Counted from the stretch's first letter, positions 1 to 8,065 are shown. The stretch: DNA of 64,000 bases from Candidatus Thiosymbion ectosymbiont of Catanema sp. Cochon2018 (GCA_011392765.1 WYCW01000004.1:234038-298037); one strand, 5' to 3'. Translations and numbers: made by a program. Notes: generated from the letters alone by a model not told the origin.

Positions 1-565
1 AAGCCAAGGAAGGCAAGCGCGCTATTTTTTTGTCGATGCTGCCCATTTCGTATTCGGACCTTTTCTCGGTGTACTGTGGTCATTTACACGCCTCTTTGTA
101 AAGGCGACCGCCGGACGGAGACGTTTTAACGTTCTCGGCGCGCTAAATGCCATCACACATGAACTGGTGTTAATCACGAATGACAGCTATATCAACGCCG
201 AAAGTGTTTGTGAATTGCTCCGAAAAATCGCATCGGTAACGCATGGAGTAGCGATTACTCTGGTGTTGGATAACGCGCGTTACCAGAGATGCAAAATCGT
301 CACCGCACTCGCCTTGAAACTCAATATCGAGCTACTTTTTCTGCCACCCTATTCACCGAACTTGAACCTCATCGAGAGAGTATGGAAGTTCGTCAAGAAA
401 GAGGTTCTCTATTCCAAGCACTATTACGACTTTGGCAGTTTTAAACGTTCAATATCGGCGTGTTTAAATCAAACACACACAACGTACAAGAAGGAGCTTG
501 ATTCGCTCCTCACGCTGAGATTCCAAGTGTTCAAGAAATGCAATATTGTGCCAATATGAAGTATA
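1..565 (+). mobile_element. IS630-family element, right part (cut by window edge)
   Basis: Positions 1-565 repeat 36524-37088 with only one base difference seen by eye (at 545), so this is the right-hand part of a second copy of the complete IS630 element at 35920-37088. The right terminal repeat ends in TATA at 565, as expected for an element that duplicates a TA target. The left part lies outside the window. It is inserted in the lipoprotein gene that runs leftward from 1452. Confidence 0.9.
2..559 (+). CDS. IS630 transposase, C-terminal catalytic part (partial)
   Basis: This is the second reading frame of an IS630 DDE transposase. The frame carries the three catalytic acidic positions: the Asp in FVDAAHF near the window start, the Asp in LDNARYQ, and the Glu in YSPNLNLIE. 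In the full copy at 36 kb this frame is reached by a shift at a run of seven T; the same T run is at 25-31 here. The 5' part (helix-turn-helix region) is outside the window. It is probably an intact recent copy because it is almost identical to the other one. Confidence 0.85.
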   Translation, partial: SQGRQARYFFVDAAHFVFGPFLGVLWSFTRLFVKATAGRRRFNVLGALNAITHELVLITNDSYINAESVCELLRKIASVTHGVAITLVLDNARYQRCKIVTALALKLNIELLFLPPYSPNLNLIERVWKFVKKEVLYSKHYYDFGSFKRSISACLNQTHTTYKKELDSLLTLRFQVFKKCNIVPI

Positions 566-1452
566 GTAGATCCAGGTCGAACTTTGTGGGTCCTGCCGGC
601 TAGCCTTATAGTGATCGTTGCTCCAGTATCATTGTCTACTTTAAAATAGCCCACTGCAGGAGGTCGCATTATGATTTTACCTACTGTACACCAATACTTA
701 CCCGTATAGGTCGATCCATTCGTTATATCGAAAGACTCATTCACTGATCCACACCTTGCCGATATTACCGCTGTGTAAGGTCCACTGGGTAACTCTATCG
801 AGAAAGATCCGGGTGCTATTGTATGTCTCGCACCGCCGACCTTTACTGTGAGCTTCGCTTCCGTGTTATTCTCTACAACAAAATTGCCCTTCTGAGGCTG
901 AATATCTTTTTGCGAAAATGTTAGAGTGTAGCTGCTCCCGGACTCGTAAACGTCTTCGCCATGCAGCCGACGCAAGTTGTTACCACAAAGACGGGTATCA
1001 ACACCAAACTCGTAGGAACCTGCCGTAATATCGAGATCCTCCGACCTGCCTGCCTCTACCCCGAATTTACGTGTGGTTGGTCCTAGGAGGTAAAAACCCA
1101 ATTTGCACTTGGTATCGTTCGTGATCGTAAGTTTCACGGGGTATTTGGGTAAACGGGGATGCGTCGCTGGGGATGTGGGGTTTGCAGGTTGGCGAGGATA
1201 TGTCGATGACGATCTAACTTTGCTCCGCCTTGCCCGCGGTGCATTGTTATGCTGGTTCTTCCGGATGTTGTCCAGCACTTTCCGCACATTTGCGGCTTCG
1301 CCAGGATGACTTTCATAAGGTATATATGGTGGGGGTACTGGGAGTGGTGGGGATACTGGGAGTACGGATGAACAGGCGGTAAGAAACAGGGTGGATGCGA
1401 TTACGATAAACAAGAATGTTATACGTTGTACGAAACGATGGATGGCACGCAT
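566..1452 (-). pseudogene. Repeat-containing lipoprotein, 3' end removed by IS630
   Basis: The N-terminus is a lipoprotein signal: basic residues, a hydrophobic stretch, then a lipobox with LTAC as cleavage site, so the mature protein should be membrane-anchored outside the cytoplasm. A Pro-rich linker follows (about residues 32-110). After it come at least three related beta-type units of about 70-75 residues, each opening like 'G-F-x-V-x-N-x-T-x-A'. The reading frame meets the end of the IS630 copy at 565, and the last 32 codons of the open frame are transposon sequence, so the native C-terminus is lost. Its ATG overlaps the stop of the SEFIR gene by one base (TAATG), pointing to translational coupling. 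No known function recognised. Confidence 0.7.
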
Positions 1453-2282
1453 TAGGGGGTTCCTATGAGTGTAGGTATGGGTTCAGGCATCCCGTTACGT
1501 GTCTTTTCAACAGTAAGGGTGCTGAGTGGTTCGTCTTGAATTGAGGTAGTATTACTGACTCGTGTCTTTTTAGTGGAAATGGGATCTGGAGGTGTGTCTT
1601 GGTCCAAAATTCCCATCTCATCCTGCGATTTGGTAATAGTATGTTGCAAATGCTCTCCACTACTATTCAGGTATCCCACAGAAAGCAAACCAAGACCAAC
1701 GAAAGATAGCGCTATCAAGGTGACCAGACGGGAGGAAACGATGGGTTGGGGCCGAAGGAATAGGGGATCGGTTGCCTGGGATGGCAGGTCCGGCGCCGGA
1801 CCGGGTGGAGGCTGCTTGTAGGGCGGGCAGTCCAGCAGTTTGCGCAGCAGGGATTTGTATCCTTCCGGTCCGTCGAGACAGAAATAATCATATCCCTGGA
1901 GCTCGAGTGGGATATGTTCCTGGTCCGAGGCATGGAAAAAGACTGGAAAGATCCGGCCGTTGTGTAGCTTTTTCGAGTAGAGCAGATTTCGGATCAGCCT
2001 GGCCTCCCAACCAACGCCCAACCCGGTAGCGGGCTGCTTCTGGTCATCGAAACCCTGGTCATCGAAACGCTGCGCATAGGTGGGCGTCACGACGCAAAGG
2101 ACAGCATCCGCCTCGATGAGCTGTCGCTTCATCCAGGTAGGCCAATCCTCCTTCGTATCCTTGTAAAAATCGAGACGGCACGCGCACCCGTCCTGCCGGA
2201 GGCTGGCGTCCAGCCTCCGCACGCGCTCGGTATGCCCGTCATTGTCGTGGCTATAACTGATGAAAACGATGGGCTTATCCAT
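1452..2282 (-). CDS. SEFIR (TIR-like) domain protein with one membrane helix
   Basis: Residues 4-140 have the SEFIR/TIR fold signature: a start of the type VFISYSHDN followed by H..RV..L...LR..G, then LDFY and a conserved W-P-x-W-M segment, ADAVLCVVTPTY and GWEARLIRNLLY. Residues about 185-208 form a single hydrophobic helix, followed by a Thr/Ser/Pro-rich tail. SEFIR domains act in signalling complexes and, in bacteria, in several anti-phage systems, some of which use NAD+. Here the domain is tethered to a membrane and coupled (TAATG) to a lipoprotein gene. It lies 12 bases downstream of a Uma2 gene on the same strand, so the three may be one operon. Domain call firm; role inferred. Confidence 0.75.
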   Translation of the reverse strand: MDKPIVFISYSHDNDGHTERVRRLDASLRQDGCACRLDFYKDTKEDWPTWMKRQLIEADAVLCVVTPTYAQRFDDQGFDDQKQPATGLGVGWEARLIRNLLYSKKLHNGRIFPVFFHASDQEHIPLELQGYDYFCLDGPEGYKSLLRKLLDCPPYKQPPPGPAPDLPSQATDPLFLRPQPIVSSRLVTLIALSFVGLGLLSVGYLNSSGEHLQHTITKSQDEMGILDQDTPPDPISTKKTRVSNTTSIQDEPLSTLTVEKTRNGMPEPIPTLIGTP

Positions 2283-2294
2283 TACGAATAGGAT

Positions 2295-2780
2295 TCAGGC
2301 AAAATTTATCTTGATTAAATTTGGAAACCGGGGAATCAGGTCACTCCGACCCAGTTCCCGGTGCCGGTCGAAGAAACGGACCTTGCCGTTCTGGCCGCAG
2401 ATCCAGAACTCCCGCGCCCCGCGGGCGAAATAGAGTCCCTTCTTCTCGTCCATCTCCTGTTCGGAGTTGGAGGGCGAAAGGATTTCGATCACGATATCCG
2501 GGGCCTCCGGGTAGGGATTGGCCCGTCGGTGACGCTTGAAGAACGCCTTTTTGGCCCAGGCCACATCGGCGACCTTGACGCCGGCACCGGTGAGCACGCT
2601 GCACTCGGAGATGGCGTAGCCCCCGGCCCCGAGCTTGGCCAGCCGTTGGACGATCAGGGCCTGAAAGAGCCCGTGTTCATTGGAAGCGGGCGTCATTTCC
2701 AGGTGGCCCCACTGGTTGGTCTCCACCTTGAAGGGGAGGTCACGGAGTTGGGGGTGGTCACAGACCTCCTGCCATTCCAT
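2295..2780 (-). CDS. Uma2 family (DUF820) PD-(D/E)XK nuclease-like protein
   Basis: 161 residues with the Uma2/DUF820 pattern: an N-terminal strand with 'HGLFQALIVQRL', then VADVAW, then 'APDIVIEILSPSNS', then 'KKGLYFARGAREFWIC'. The acidic pair (D in APD, E in VIEIL) and the following K match the PD-(D/E)XK core. The family is very abundant in repeat-rich genomes and its substrate is unknown. This copy is shorter than, and divergent from, the two 194-residue Uma2 genes at 44-45 kb. Its stop is 12 bases before the SEFIR start. Confidence 0.8.
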   Translation of the reverse strand: MEWQEVCDHPQLRDLPFKVETNQWGHLEMTPASNEHGLFQALIVQRLAKLGAGGYAISECSVLTGAGVKVADVAWAKKAFFKRHRRANPYPEAPDIVIEILSPSNSEQEMDEKKGLYFARGAREFWICGQNGKVRFFDRHRELGRSDLIPRFPNLIKINFA

Positions 2781-3129
2781 ATCGGGTTTCCCCGTTGCCG
2801 ATCACCGGATTTATAGACCGATTCTACAAGATAGGGCACATCGGTGCAGCGTAAAGGACTGCAGGGTGCGGTGAACGCCTGCCTATCGTTCGAGGGACAC
2901 CTGCCTGCACCGGTCTACTACCCCGCAGGATGGGACAGGCAGGTCGGCTGTCCCTGCATCAGGGACCCCGGTCAGATTCAGGTTTTAAATCCGCAGATTG
3001 CACAGTCAAAGAACGTGGGCATCAGCCAAGAAATTTATACGCGCTCGCCCTGCGGCGCGGTTCAGGCGAGCGGGCAGAAAATTATATTGCGGTAAAGCGA
3101 TTGCACGTCCAAAGCAAGCCTCGAATGCC
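2781..3129. other. Intergenic region with repeat fragments
   Basis: No gene supported. Around 3029-3050 is a stretch shared with 29831-29856 and 39532-39552 (the 'TTTATACGCGC' repeat). Around 2880-2950 are short CCTGC/GCAGG motifs that look like remains of palindromic repeats. Confidence 0.5.
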
Positions 3130-3859
3130 TCGGTCCTCAGAACCAGAGCATGTTGCGGAAACCAGGGAGTCCTTACGAGAGGACTATTTTGCCGACCGAC
3201 GCCCCTGGGTAGTCGCATACTCCGGTGGGAAAAATTCAACCCTCGTGCTCCATTGGTTTACGAGCTGATCCGGGAGCTTGGACCGGGGGCAAGCAAACCG
3301 ATCCATGTGGTTGCCTCCGACATACGCGTCGAGGCCCCTAATGTGGAGGACTATCTTGCGGACTGCTTGTCTCGGATCGAGAGCCATGCCAGGGCCAACG
3401 GCCTGCACGTCTACGTGCACCGGGTTCAGCCGGCACCGGAACAAGGCTTTTGGGGCAACCTGATCCGAGACCCGAAAAGAGATACTGCACTGGCTCCTGG
3501 CACTGGAGAAACGCGTCGAGCGCCGTCTGATCGACGATGCCGAAATTGCTTACATTCAGCAGCAATGGAGCAACGAGCTCGATGTCACCGAGACCGCATT
3601 GACCATCGCGCGGGAGTTCGGACGGGAGGTTGGGACCTTGACCATCACACCGGAAGACAAATCCGACGATCTGGATCTGATCGAGGAATTGGCCCCCCAC
3701 TTCGAGGTCCAGCCCATCTGGGCCACGGATCTCTACCGGCTGGTCTCGGAGCGATATGCGTCCCTGGATAGCCCAAGCCGCCGGCAACTCCGGGATGAGG
3801 TCATCAAGGTGGTCGAGAACGCTGTGCGACAGGCCGCTGGGACCGATCCGAGGTCATGA
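3130..3859 (+). pseudogene. dndC: DndC-like DNA phosphorothioation sulfurtransferase, degraded
   Basis: Pieces of one protein read across three frames. The first piece carries 'ETRESLREDYFADRRPW' and the PP-loop SGGKNS, where the family has SGGKDS. After about LHW the frame shifts by one base, and the next frame continues with 'YELIRELGP', 'KPIHVVASD' and 'YVHRVQPAPEQGFWGNLI', typical of DndC (PAPS reductase/ATP pyrophosphatase family). Much of the central part is then missing. A third frame from about 3476 carries the C-terminal 'ILHWLLALEKRVERRL' region to the stop at 3859. Known role: sulfur transfer in DNA backbone phosphorothioation. This copy has a frameshift, an internal deletion and a mutated PP-loop, so it is dead. 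Confidence 0.75.
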
Positions 3860-4000
3860 TCTTCGAGTGATATATGCACATCCTAAGTACACTTCATGGA
3901 TCCGTGAGGTAACATCCGGAGAGATAACCATTTGGGGGCCTTCTTGAAGCCATCCGCTGTGCGGGTGGTTGTTGTCTATGGTACATGAGGAGAAAATGGC
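3860..4000. promoter_or_regulatory. Leader with strong ribosome binding site for the DUF433 gene
   Basis: A GAGGAG motif sits eight bases before the ATG at 4001. The rest of the gap shows no gene. Confidence 0.4.
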
Positions 4001-4231
4001 ATGAAAAATAGTTTACTAGAACGAGTTACGTCAGAAGAAGGAAAATGTGGGAGTCGTCCATGTATCAGAGGAAAACGAATGCGTATCAGCGATATCCTTG
4101 AATTGCTTGGAGCAGGAGCATCATTCGAGGAAATTTTGGAGGACTATACTTTTCTCGAACAAGAAGATATTTTGGCCGCTTTACAGTACGCTGCATCTCA
4201 AACAGACCATGTGGTACTCAAGGTAGCATGA
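4001..4231 (+). CDS. DUF433 antitoxin
   Basis: 76 residues with the DUF433 signature: GKCGSRPCIRGKRMRISDILELL, broken here as 'GSRPCIRGKRMRI' followed by 'LELLGAG', then 'EEILEDYTFLEQEDILAALQYA'. DUF433 proteins have a winged-helix fold and are antitoxins of DUF5615 (PIN-like) toxins. The stop overlaps the next ATG (ATGA at 4228-4231), the standard arrangement. The gene looks intact although its toxin partner is truncated. It has a lower GC content than the surrounding dnd remains, suggesting separate acquisition. Confidence 0.85.
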   Translation: MKNSLLERVTSEEGKCGSRPCIRGKRMRISDILELLGAGASFEEILEDYTFLEQEDILAALQYAASQTDHVVLKVA

Positions 4232-4390
4232 AATTTCTTGTTGATAACCAATTACCCGTGGCTCTAAGTCGATTTTTGCAATCACGAAATGTGACCGCCC
4301 TTCATGTCTTGGATGTTCAGTTAGATGAGGCAAGCGACAGAGAAATATGGCAATACGCGAAGTTGAATAATTTAACAATAATCAGTAAAT
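4228..4390 (+). pseudogene. DUF5615 PIN-like toxin, truncated
   Basis: The reading frame starts MKFLVDNQLPVALSRFL, contains the first PIN-type Asp (VD) and 'ASDREIWQYAKLNN', and reaches 'LTIISK', after which the family normally continues with a DxDF motif. From about 4390 the sequence is instead unrelated, GC-rich phosphorothioation-locus DNA. The toxin therefore lacks its second acidic centre and C-terminus. The break marks a deletion or recombination junction. Confidence 0.8.
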
Positions 4391-4402
4391 GTGTGTCTGA
4401 TC

Positions 4403-4811
4403 ATGGGCCGCAACGGCTTCGGCAAGACCAGTCTGCTCAATCGTCCTGGTCGTGGGAGAGCTGGCAGACCTGCTGTTTCAGTCCCGCGAGGTCGAAGAGC
4501 CTCTAGTCCGGCTGGCCTAACAGGCGCGGGCCGTCGGCACCCATCTGGTGTTGGCTACCCAGCGGCCCGACGCGGAGACCTTCAGCGGTCTCTTGCGCAG
4601 CAACGTGCCGGGGCGCATTACCCTCTCGGTACGCACGGCGGACGAATCCAGAATCATCCTGGACGAGACCGGCGCGGAGAAGCTGCTGGGTGCCGGCGAT
4701 ATGCTGCTGCGACCACAGGCCGGCGCTCCCGCCCGCCGTGCCCACGGGGTACTGGTGGGCAGCGACGACATCCGGCTCTGTCTGCAAACCGCCCGTGGGA
4801 GGGCCGAATGA
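4403..4811 (+). pseudogene. Fused ATPase remnants: Walker A piece plus FtsK/DptH-like C-terminus
   Basis: At 4403-4444 a short piece encodes GRNGFGKTSLLN, a Walker A motif like that of DndD-type SMC-like ATPases. It joins directly to a piece reading VLVVGELADLLF, EEPLVRLA, a TAA stop at 4525-4527, then 'QARAVGTHLVLATQRPD', 'LRSNVPGRITLSVRTADES' and 'EKLLGAGDMLL' to a stop at 4811. The second piece is the C-terminal motor region of an FtsK/HerA-like translocase. In phosphorothioation-dependent restriction loci such a protein is DptH, which fits the dndC relic upstream, but a plain FtsK-type protein is possible. The stop probably arose from a CAA codon. The end overlaps the next ATG. Confidence 0.6.
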
Positions 4812-5953
4812 GTGACATCACCGTCTATGAGTTCCAACCTTTGTGGCTGACCCTGGACCGGGTCGGGCCATTTCAGGATACACCTTACGAGATCGATTTC
4901 ACCGACGAGCAGGATCGGCCCTGCAATCTCTTTCTGCTCATGTCCGAGAACGGACGTGGGAAGACCACAGTGTTGGAGTGCATGGCCTTGTTGATGCGTC
5001 TATTCGGGGCAACGGAACCTCGGCAGTTCGGTTATGAGGATCTGGATGCGGGAGAAGGCCGGATTCAGCTCGATGTGCTGACCCGCATTCATTGGCAGGG
5101 GAGTGACCACCGCATCCTGCTGTCCTTGGTAGCCGGCAATCTCGGTGAAGAGACCTTCCTCAAGGCATGGGATACCCCGGATCTGGATCGGTTCGGGGCC
5201 CAGGAATGGCATCGCATCGGTTTCCGGCAGCAACCGGGGCTTCCGGTGGGGGGCTACTGGCGCGGCGACAATCTCGCGCAAGATTTACATTATCACCTGA
5301 TCTTTGCCAACCGGTCGGCACCGGAAGGCTTCGCGAATTCGACCCTGAGTTTGCCCACGGCCCTGTATTTCCCCGCCTATCGAGATGTTCCGTCCATCCT
5401 TGGACTCGGGGACCGACCCATTACCCAGCCGGAGCACTGGGGCTACAGCTCGGCCTTCGAGTTTGCTGCCCACAGCACCCAGTGGACCGAGTCGCTGGAC
5501 AATCTCCTCGTCTGGCTCGCCTGGTTGAGCAACGGCAGCTTCGAGGCGGCGGTCGAGACCGTCAATGGGACCGTTTTCGGAAAATCCCCGGACAAATTTC
5601 TGGTGCCCGAAATCCGCCGGGTTCCGCCGGAGGCGGTGGTCCACAGTGCCGGCCAGACCCACCGCCTGGATCGACTCTCCAGCGGCGAAAAGAACCTGGT
5701 CCAGCTGTTTCTACGGATCGGTGCCCACGGTACCCGCAATACCTGGATTCTGGTGGACGAGCTGGATGTCCATCTCCATGTTCGCTGGCAGCACAAGGCG
5801 ATCAATGCCATGAAGGCCCAGGTACGCCGACAACCCGGAACGACCGTCATTGCCGCGACCCACTCGGTCGAGATACTGGAGGCCTTTCAGGTCGACATTC
5901 GAGAGGAAGGGCTGATCAAAGGCGGTTTGATCATCGATGATAATCTGCGTTAG
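4808..5953 (+). CDS. AAA ATPase of PARIS-like pair (AriA-like)
   Basis: 381 residues. Walker A is SENGRGKTT (about residues 45-53). An ABC-type signature LSSGEKN lies near residue 287, followed by Walker B WILVDELDVHLH and the H-loop in AATHSVEIL. This is the ABC-ATPase architecture of the AAA_15/AAA_21 and OLD-like groups found in anti-phage systems. The gene is followed by a DUF4435 (TOPRIM-like) gene, the composition of PARIS (AriA-AriB). The start was chosen at the ATG overlapping the previous stop (ATGA); the longer open frame upstream is a shadow of the degraded genes. It appears intact. A 99-bp inverted-repeat element sits directly at its stop codon. Confidence 0.75.
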   Translation: MSDITVYEFQPLWLTLDRVGPFQDTPYEIDFTDEQDRPCNLFLLMSENGRGKTTVLECMALLMRLFGATEPRQFGYEDLDAGEGRIQLDVLTRIHWQGSDHRILLSLVAGNLGEETFLKAWDTPDLDRFGAQEWHRIGFRQQPGLPVGGYWRGDNLAQDLHYHLIFANRSAPEGFANSTLSLPTALYFPAYRDVPSILGLGDRPITQPEHWGYSSAFEFAAHSTQWTESLDNLLVWLAWLSNGSFEAAVETVNGTVFGKSPDKFLVPEIRRVPPEAVVHSAGQTHRLDRLSSGEKNLVQLFLRIGAHGTRNTWILVDELDVHLHVRWQHKAINAMKAQVRRQPGTTVIAATHSVEILEAFQVDIREEGLIKGGLIIDDNLR

Positions 5954-6063
5954 AGAGGGTGTCGCAAAAGTAGCGCAGGCGTTCTCGCCTGCATCGAAAA
6001 ATGCAGGCGGGGACGCCTGCGCTACGCCCCACGGATGGGCTTTTGCGACACCCTCCGTTAGAG
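5947..6063. repeat. MITE-like palindromic element with target duplication
   Basis: The element at 5956-6054 has perfect 15-base terminal inverted repeats (AGGGTGTCGCAAAAG and its complement). Inside is a second nested palindrome built on GTAGCGCAGGCG. CGTTAGAG occurs on both sides (5948-5955 and 6056-6063), which fits a target duplication of eight bases, or nine with one mismatch. The ATPase stop codon TAG lies in the left copy. Without the element the two genes would be about 25 bases apart. The same outer end sequence recurs near 62216. Confidence 0.8.
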
Positions 6064-6080
6064 GGGTGGGAGTTGGGGAC

Positions 6081-6968
6081 ATGGGTGTATTCAAAAAAGT
6101 TGAAGGCAAAGACAGGTTGGTTCTCAAACAGCGCGGCGGCGCGATTGTCTTCCTGGAGTCCGAGGAGGACTTTCAGATCATCGCAAAACGCTGGTTCTTC
6201 AACGAGGGGGAGGACATCTTGTTCAAGCCGGCCGATGCTTATGAGGCTGGGACTGGAGGTGGTGGCTGCAAGGCCGTCATTGATTTGGTCGAGGGGTGCA
6301 GGGGGGATGGCATCAAGGCATTCGGGCTGGTCGATCGCGACGCCCTTCTGAACGACCGAAATTGGTCGCTGTGGTGGGAGGATCAAGACGACGAATTCCT
6401 GGCTGCCCGTCCTTACGGTGACTCTATCCGCGTACTGCTACGCTGGGAGTTGGAAAACTATCTGTTCGATCCGGAGGCAATGGCCGATGTGGCGAATGAC
6501 GCCGCGATGACATCTACGCATACCGCCGATTCCATCGTGGAGTCCTGCCTCAAGTGTGCCGATGAGTTGAAGGATAGGACCGCGGCAACCGTTGCAGCCA
6601 GGGCTGCCAATCTCTCGCAGCCGTCAGAGGCATTCGGATGTGATCCACCATTGCATGGTTCCGCCATGACGGAAAAATTGCGGGATCATTTGTCCAAGAA
6701 GGGACATGAGAATGCAGGTCAGGCGATGACCGATGAACGTCGACGGATCGACCGCTTCGACTCGCTAACTGCCCCGGCGCGGGAGCGCTGGGAGCGCTTA
6801 GTTCGCATGTTGGATGGCAAGGCATCGCTCAAGTACCTCAGCTTCCGTACCGGCACTCGTTTCGATGAACGTCGCGGGGATCTCGCCCGTCGCATGTCCG
6901 AGAAGAAGGCCGTTCCAACCGAGATACTCGGCTATATTGAGGAGTTCAAAACCGCCGCACTGCCATGA
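6081..6968 (+). CDS. DUF4435 / TOPRIM-like effector of PARIS-like pair (AriB-like)
   Basis: 295 residues. The N-terminal half reads 'RGGAIVFLESEEDFQIIAKRW', where the E is the expected first acidic residue, then 'GGGCKAVIDLV', then 'IKAFGLVDRDALLND', then 'RWELENYLFDPEAM'. This spacing of a Glu, a D-x-D and E-N-Y-L is that of DUF4435 proteins, which have a TOPRIM-like nuclease core; in PARIS this protein (AriB) is the toxic effector released by AriA. The start at 6081 is preceded by GGAG at a good distance. The open frame extends upstream into the MITE, but those codons are transposon sequence. Intact as far as seen. The match to PARIS rests on domain pairing, not on a search. Confidence 0.7.
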   Translation: MGVFKKVEGKDRLVLKQRGGAIVFLESEEDFQIIAKRWFFNEGEDILFKPADAYEAGTGGGGCKAVIDLVEGCRGDGIKAFGLVDRDALLNDRNWSLWWEDQDDEFLAARPYGDSIRVLLRWELENYLFDPEAMADVANDAAMTSTHTADSIVESCLKCADELKDRTAATVAARAANLSQPSEAFGCDPPLHGSAMTEKLRDHLSKKGHENAGQAMTDERRRIDRFDSLTAPARERWERLVRMLDGKASLKYLSFRTGTRFDERRGDLARRMSEKKAVPTEILGYIEEFKTAALP

Positions 6969-6980
6969 TAGCCTTCCGAT

Positions 6981-7424
6981 ATGACCGCAAAAGACATCAT
7001 CAGCCGCGATCTGCTCAAGCGGCTTACTACCGATCCGGCACGCCATCTCCTCGGAACGGATATCTGTTTTGCCGGCCACTCCGGACCGATCCGACAATTC
7101 CTGATCTACATGGGTAGAAGCCGCTCGCCGGACGAGCATCCGTTCCGATTCTTTCTCAACCTTTCCGATGCCATTGCAACAAATGTTTTCCTGATGCTTT
7201 ATCCCAAGCCGGACGTCCGGTTTTTGTTGGGTGAGAACCGTAGCAGAATGGAAGAACTTCTTGGTTGTCTGAATAGCCTCGAACAGCAGGTTTTAATTAA
7301 CGGAGGAAGGATCTATGGCGGAGGGTTGCACAAGCTGGAACCAAGTGAGCTTGCAAATCTACCGATGCCGAGGCTTCCGGAATGGCTCCGGACTCAAAAG
7401 CAAGCGGAACCGGTCTTTTCATGA
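6981..7424 (+). pseudogene. Chimera: Rpn-like N-terminus joined to DNA methyltransferase C-terminus
   Basis: The first about 40 codons (MTAKDIISRDLLKRLTTD and 'FAGHSGPIRQFLIYMG') match the Rpn/PD-(D/E)XK relic at 50842, with part of it missing. From about codon 52 the frame becomes 'FRFFLNLSDAIATNVFLML', then 'QQVLINGGRIYGGGLHKLEP' and 'LANLPMP', typical of the C-terminus of Eco57I-like N6-adenine methyltransferases. It is an accidental in-frame fusion of two gene ends. It implies that a restriction-modification gene once stood here. Catalytic motifs of both parents are absent. Confidence 0.7.
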
Positions 7425-7444
7425 GCGCAGCCTGAAACAATGTC

Positions 7445-7475
7445 CTAGCGAGGCTTCGCCTCAGACCGACGAGGC
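7445..7475. repeat. CTAG-GAGGC dispersed repeat, copy 1
   Basis: A short palindromic unit starting CTAGCGAGGCTTCGCCTCAG and ending GACGAGGC. Other copies are at 11310, 12937, 16465 (reverse), 16689 (reverse), 21175-21203 (reverse, modified), 57233-57262 (reverse) and 63907 (reverse). Confidence 0.85.
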
Positions 7476-7507
7476 GAGAGTTTTTTGTCAAAGACGTAAA
7501 GATTTTT

Positions 7508-7582
7508 CATCCGCAGATTACGCAGATTTCCACAGATGAAAGACAAAATAATCTGTGGAAATCTGCGTAATCTGTGGACAAA
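7508..7582. repeat. Palindromic 'CAGATTACGCAGATT' repeat
   Basis: An inverted repeat with arms of about 26-28 bases built on CCGCAGATTACGCAGATT and its complement around a short A/T loop. The same family is at 10058-10128, 16583-16658 and 63424-63495; half copies are at 44521, 45234 and 51840. It would form a long hairpin in RNA or single-stranded DNA. Confidence 0.85.
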
Positions 7583-7601
7583 AAAAAGAGGCATCTTTTG
7601 T

Positions 7602-7660
7602 GTAACGCACAAATTTGACTCATTTGTAAAGCTGGCCGGTCCCTCAAGGAATCCTAGCAA
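7602..7660. repeat. End of the 230-bp CTAG repeat, reverse copy
   Basis: The reverse complement of this stretch matches the left end of the long repeat at 16270 (CCTTGAGGGACC ... CAAATGAGTCAAG ... GCAC). Only the end is present. Confidence 0.7.
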
Positions 7661-7768
7661 CCCAGCGATGTTGGGTGGTCCATCATCCCCTATGGGAAGC
7701 TGCTGTTCGGTACAGAAAAAAGCCGGCAAATGCAGAATATGCTGAAATGATATACCAAGGTGAACGGC

Positions 7769-8065
7769 ATGAGTTACAGAGATCATTTCGTCCGTGATCC
7801 TCGGATCTGCGGCGGTGAGACCGTCATCAAGGGCACGCGAGTTACCTTGCGTACGCTCCTTGCAAGCTTGGCCGAAGGCGCTACAGTCGAGGAGATCCTT
7901 GGTGACTTTCCTTCCCTCGATAGGCAGGATGTCCAAGCGGTTATTGCGTTTGCCGCGGTGTCCGCCGAGGAGAAATTGCCTATATCCAACTGCGTACTCT
8001 GTGTCTCTGTGGTTAATCGATCCTGTTGCCGATCTTTTCTATGGTGCATCCGGGGCACGGAATGA
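7769..8065 (+). CDS. DUF433 family antitoxin, orphan, altered C-terminus
   Basis: Residues 1-72 are a clear DUF433 protein: 'DPRICGGETVIKGTRVTLRT', 'LASLAEGATVEEILGDFP' and 'DRQDVQAVIAFAAVSAEEK'. The tail after 'EEKLPI' is Cys-rich and unlike the family, and no DUF5615 toxin follows, so the 3' end of the module was probably replaced. ATG 7769 has AAGG about eight bases upstream; a GTG three codons earlier is possible. The end runs into the 5' region of recD. Confidence 0.75.
   Translation: MSYRDHFVRDPRICGGETVIKGTRVTLRTLLASLAEGATVEEILGDFPSLDRQDVQAVIAFAAVSAEEKLPISNCVLCVSVVNRSCCRSFLWCIRGTE

Noticed and set aside
7500-7590. Palindromic repeats considered as a CRISPR array
   Set aside because: Copies are dispersed singly with no regular spacers; no cas genes in the window.
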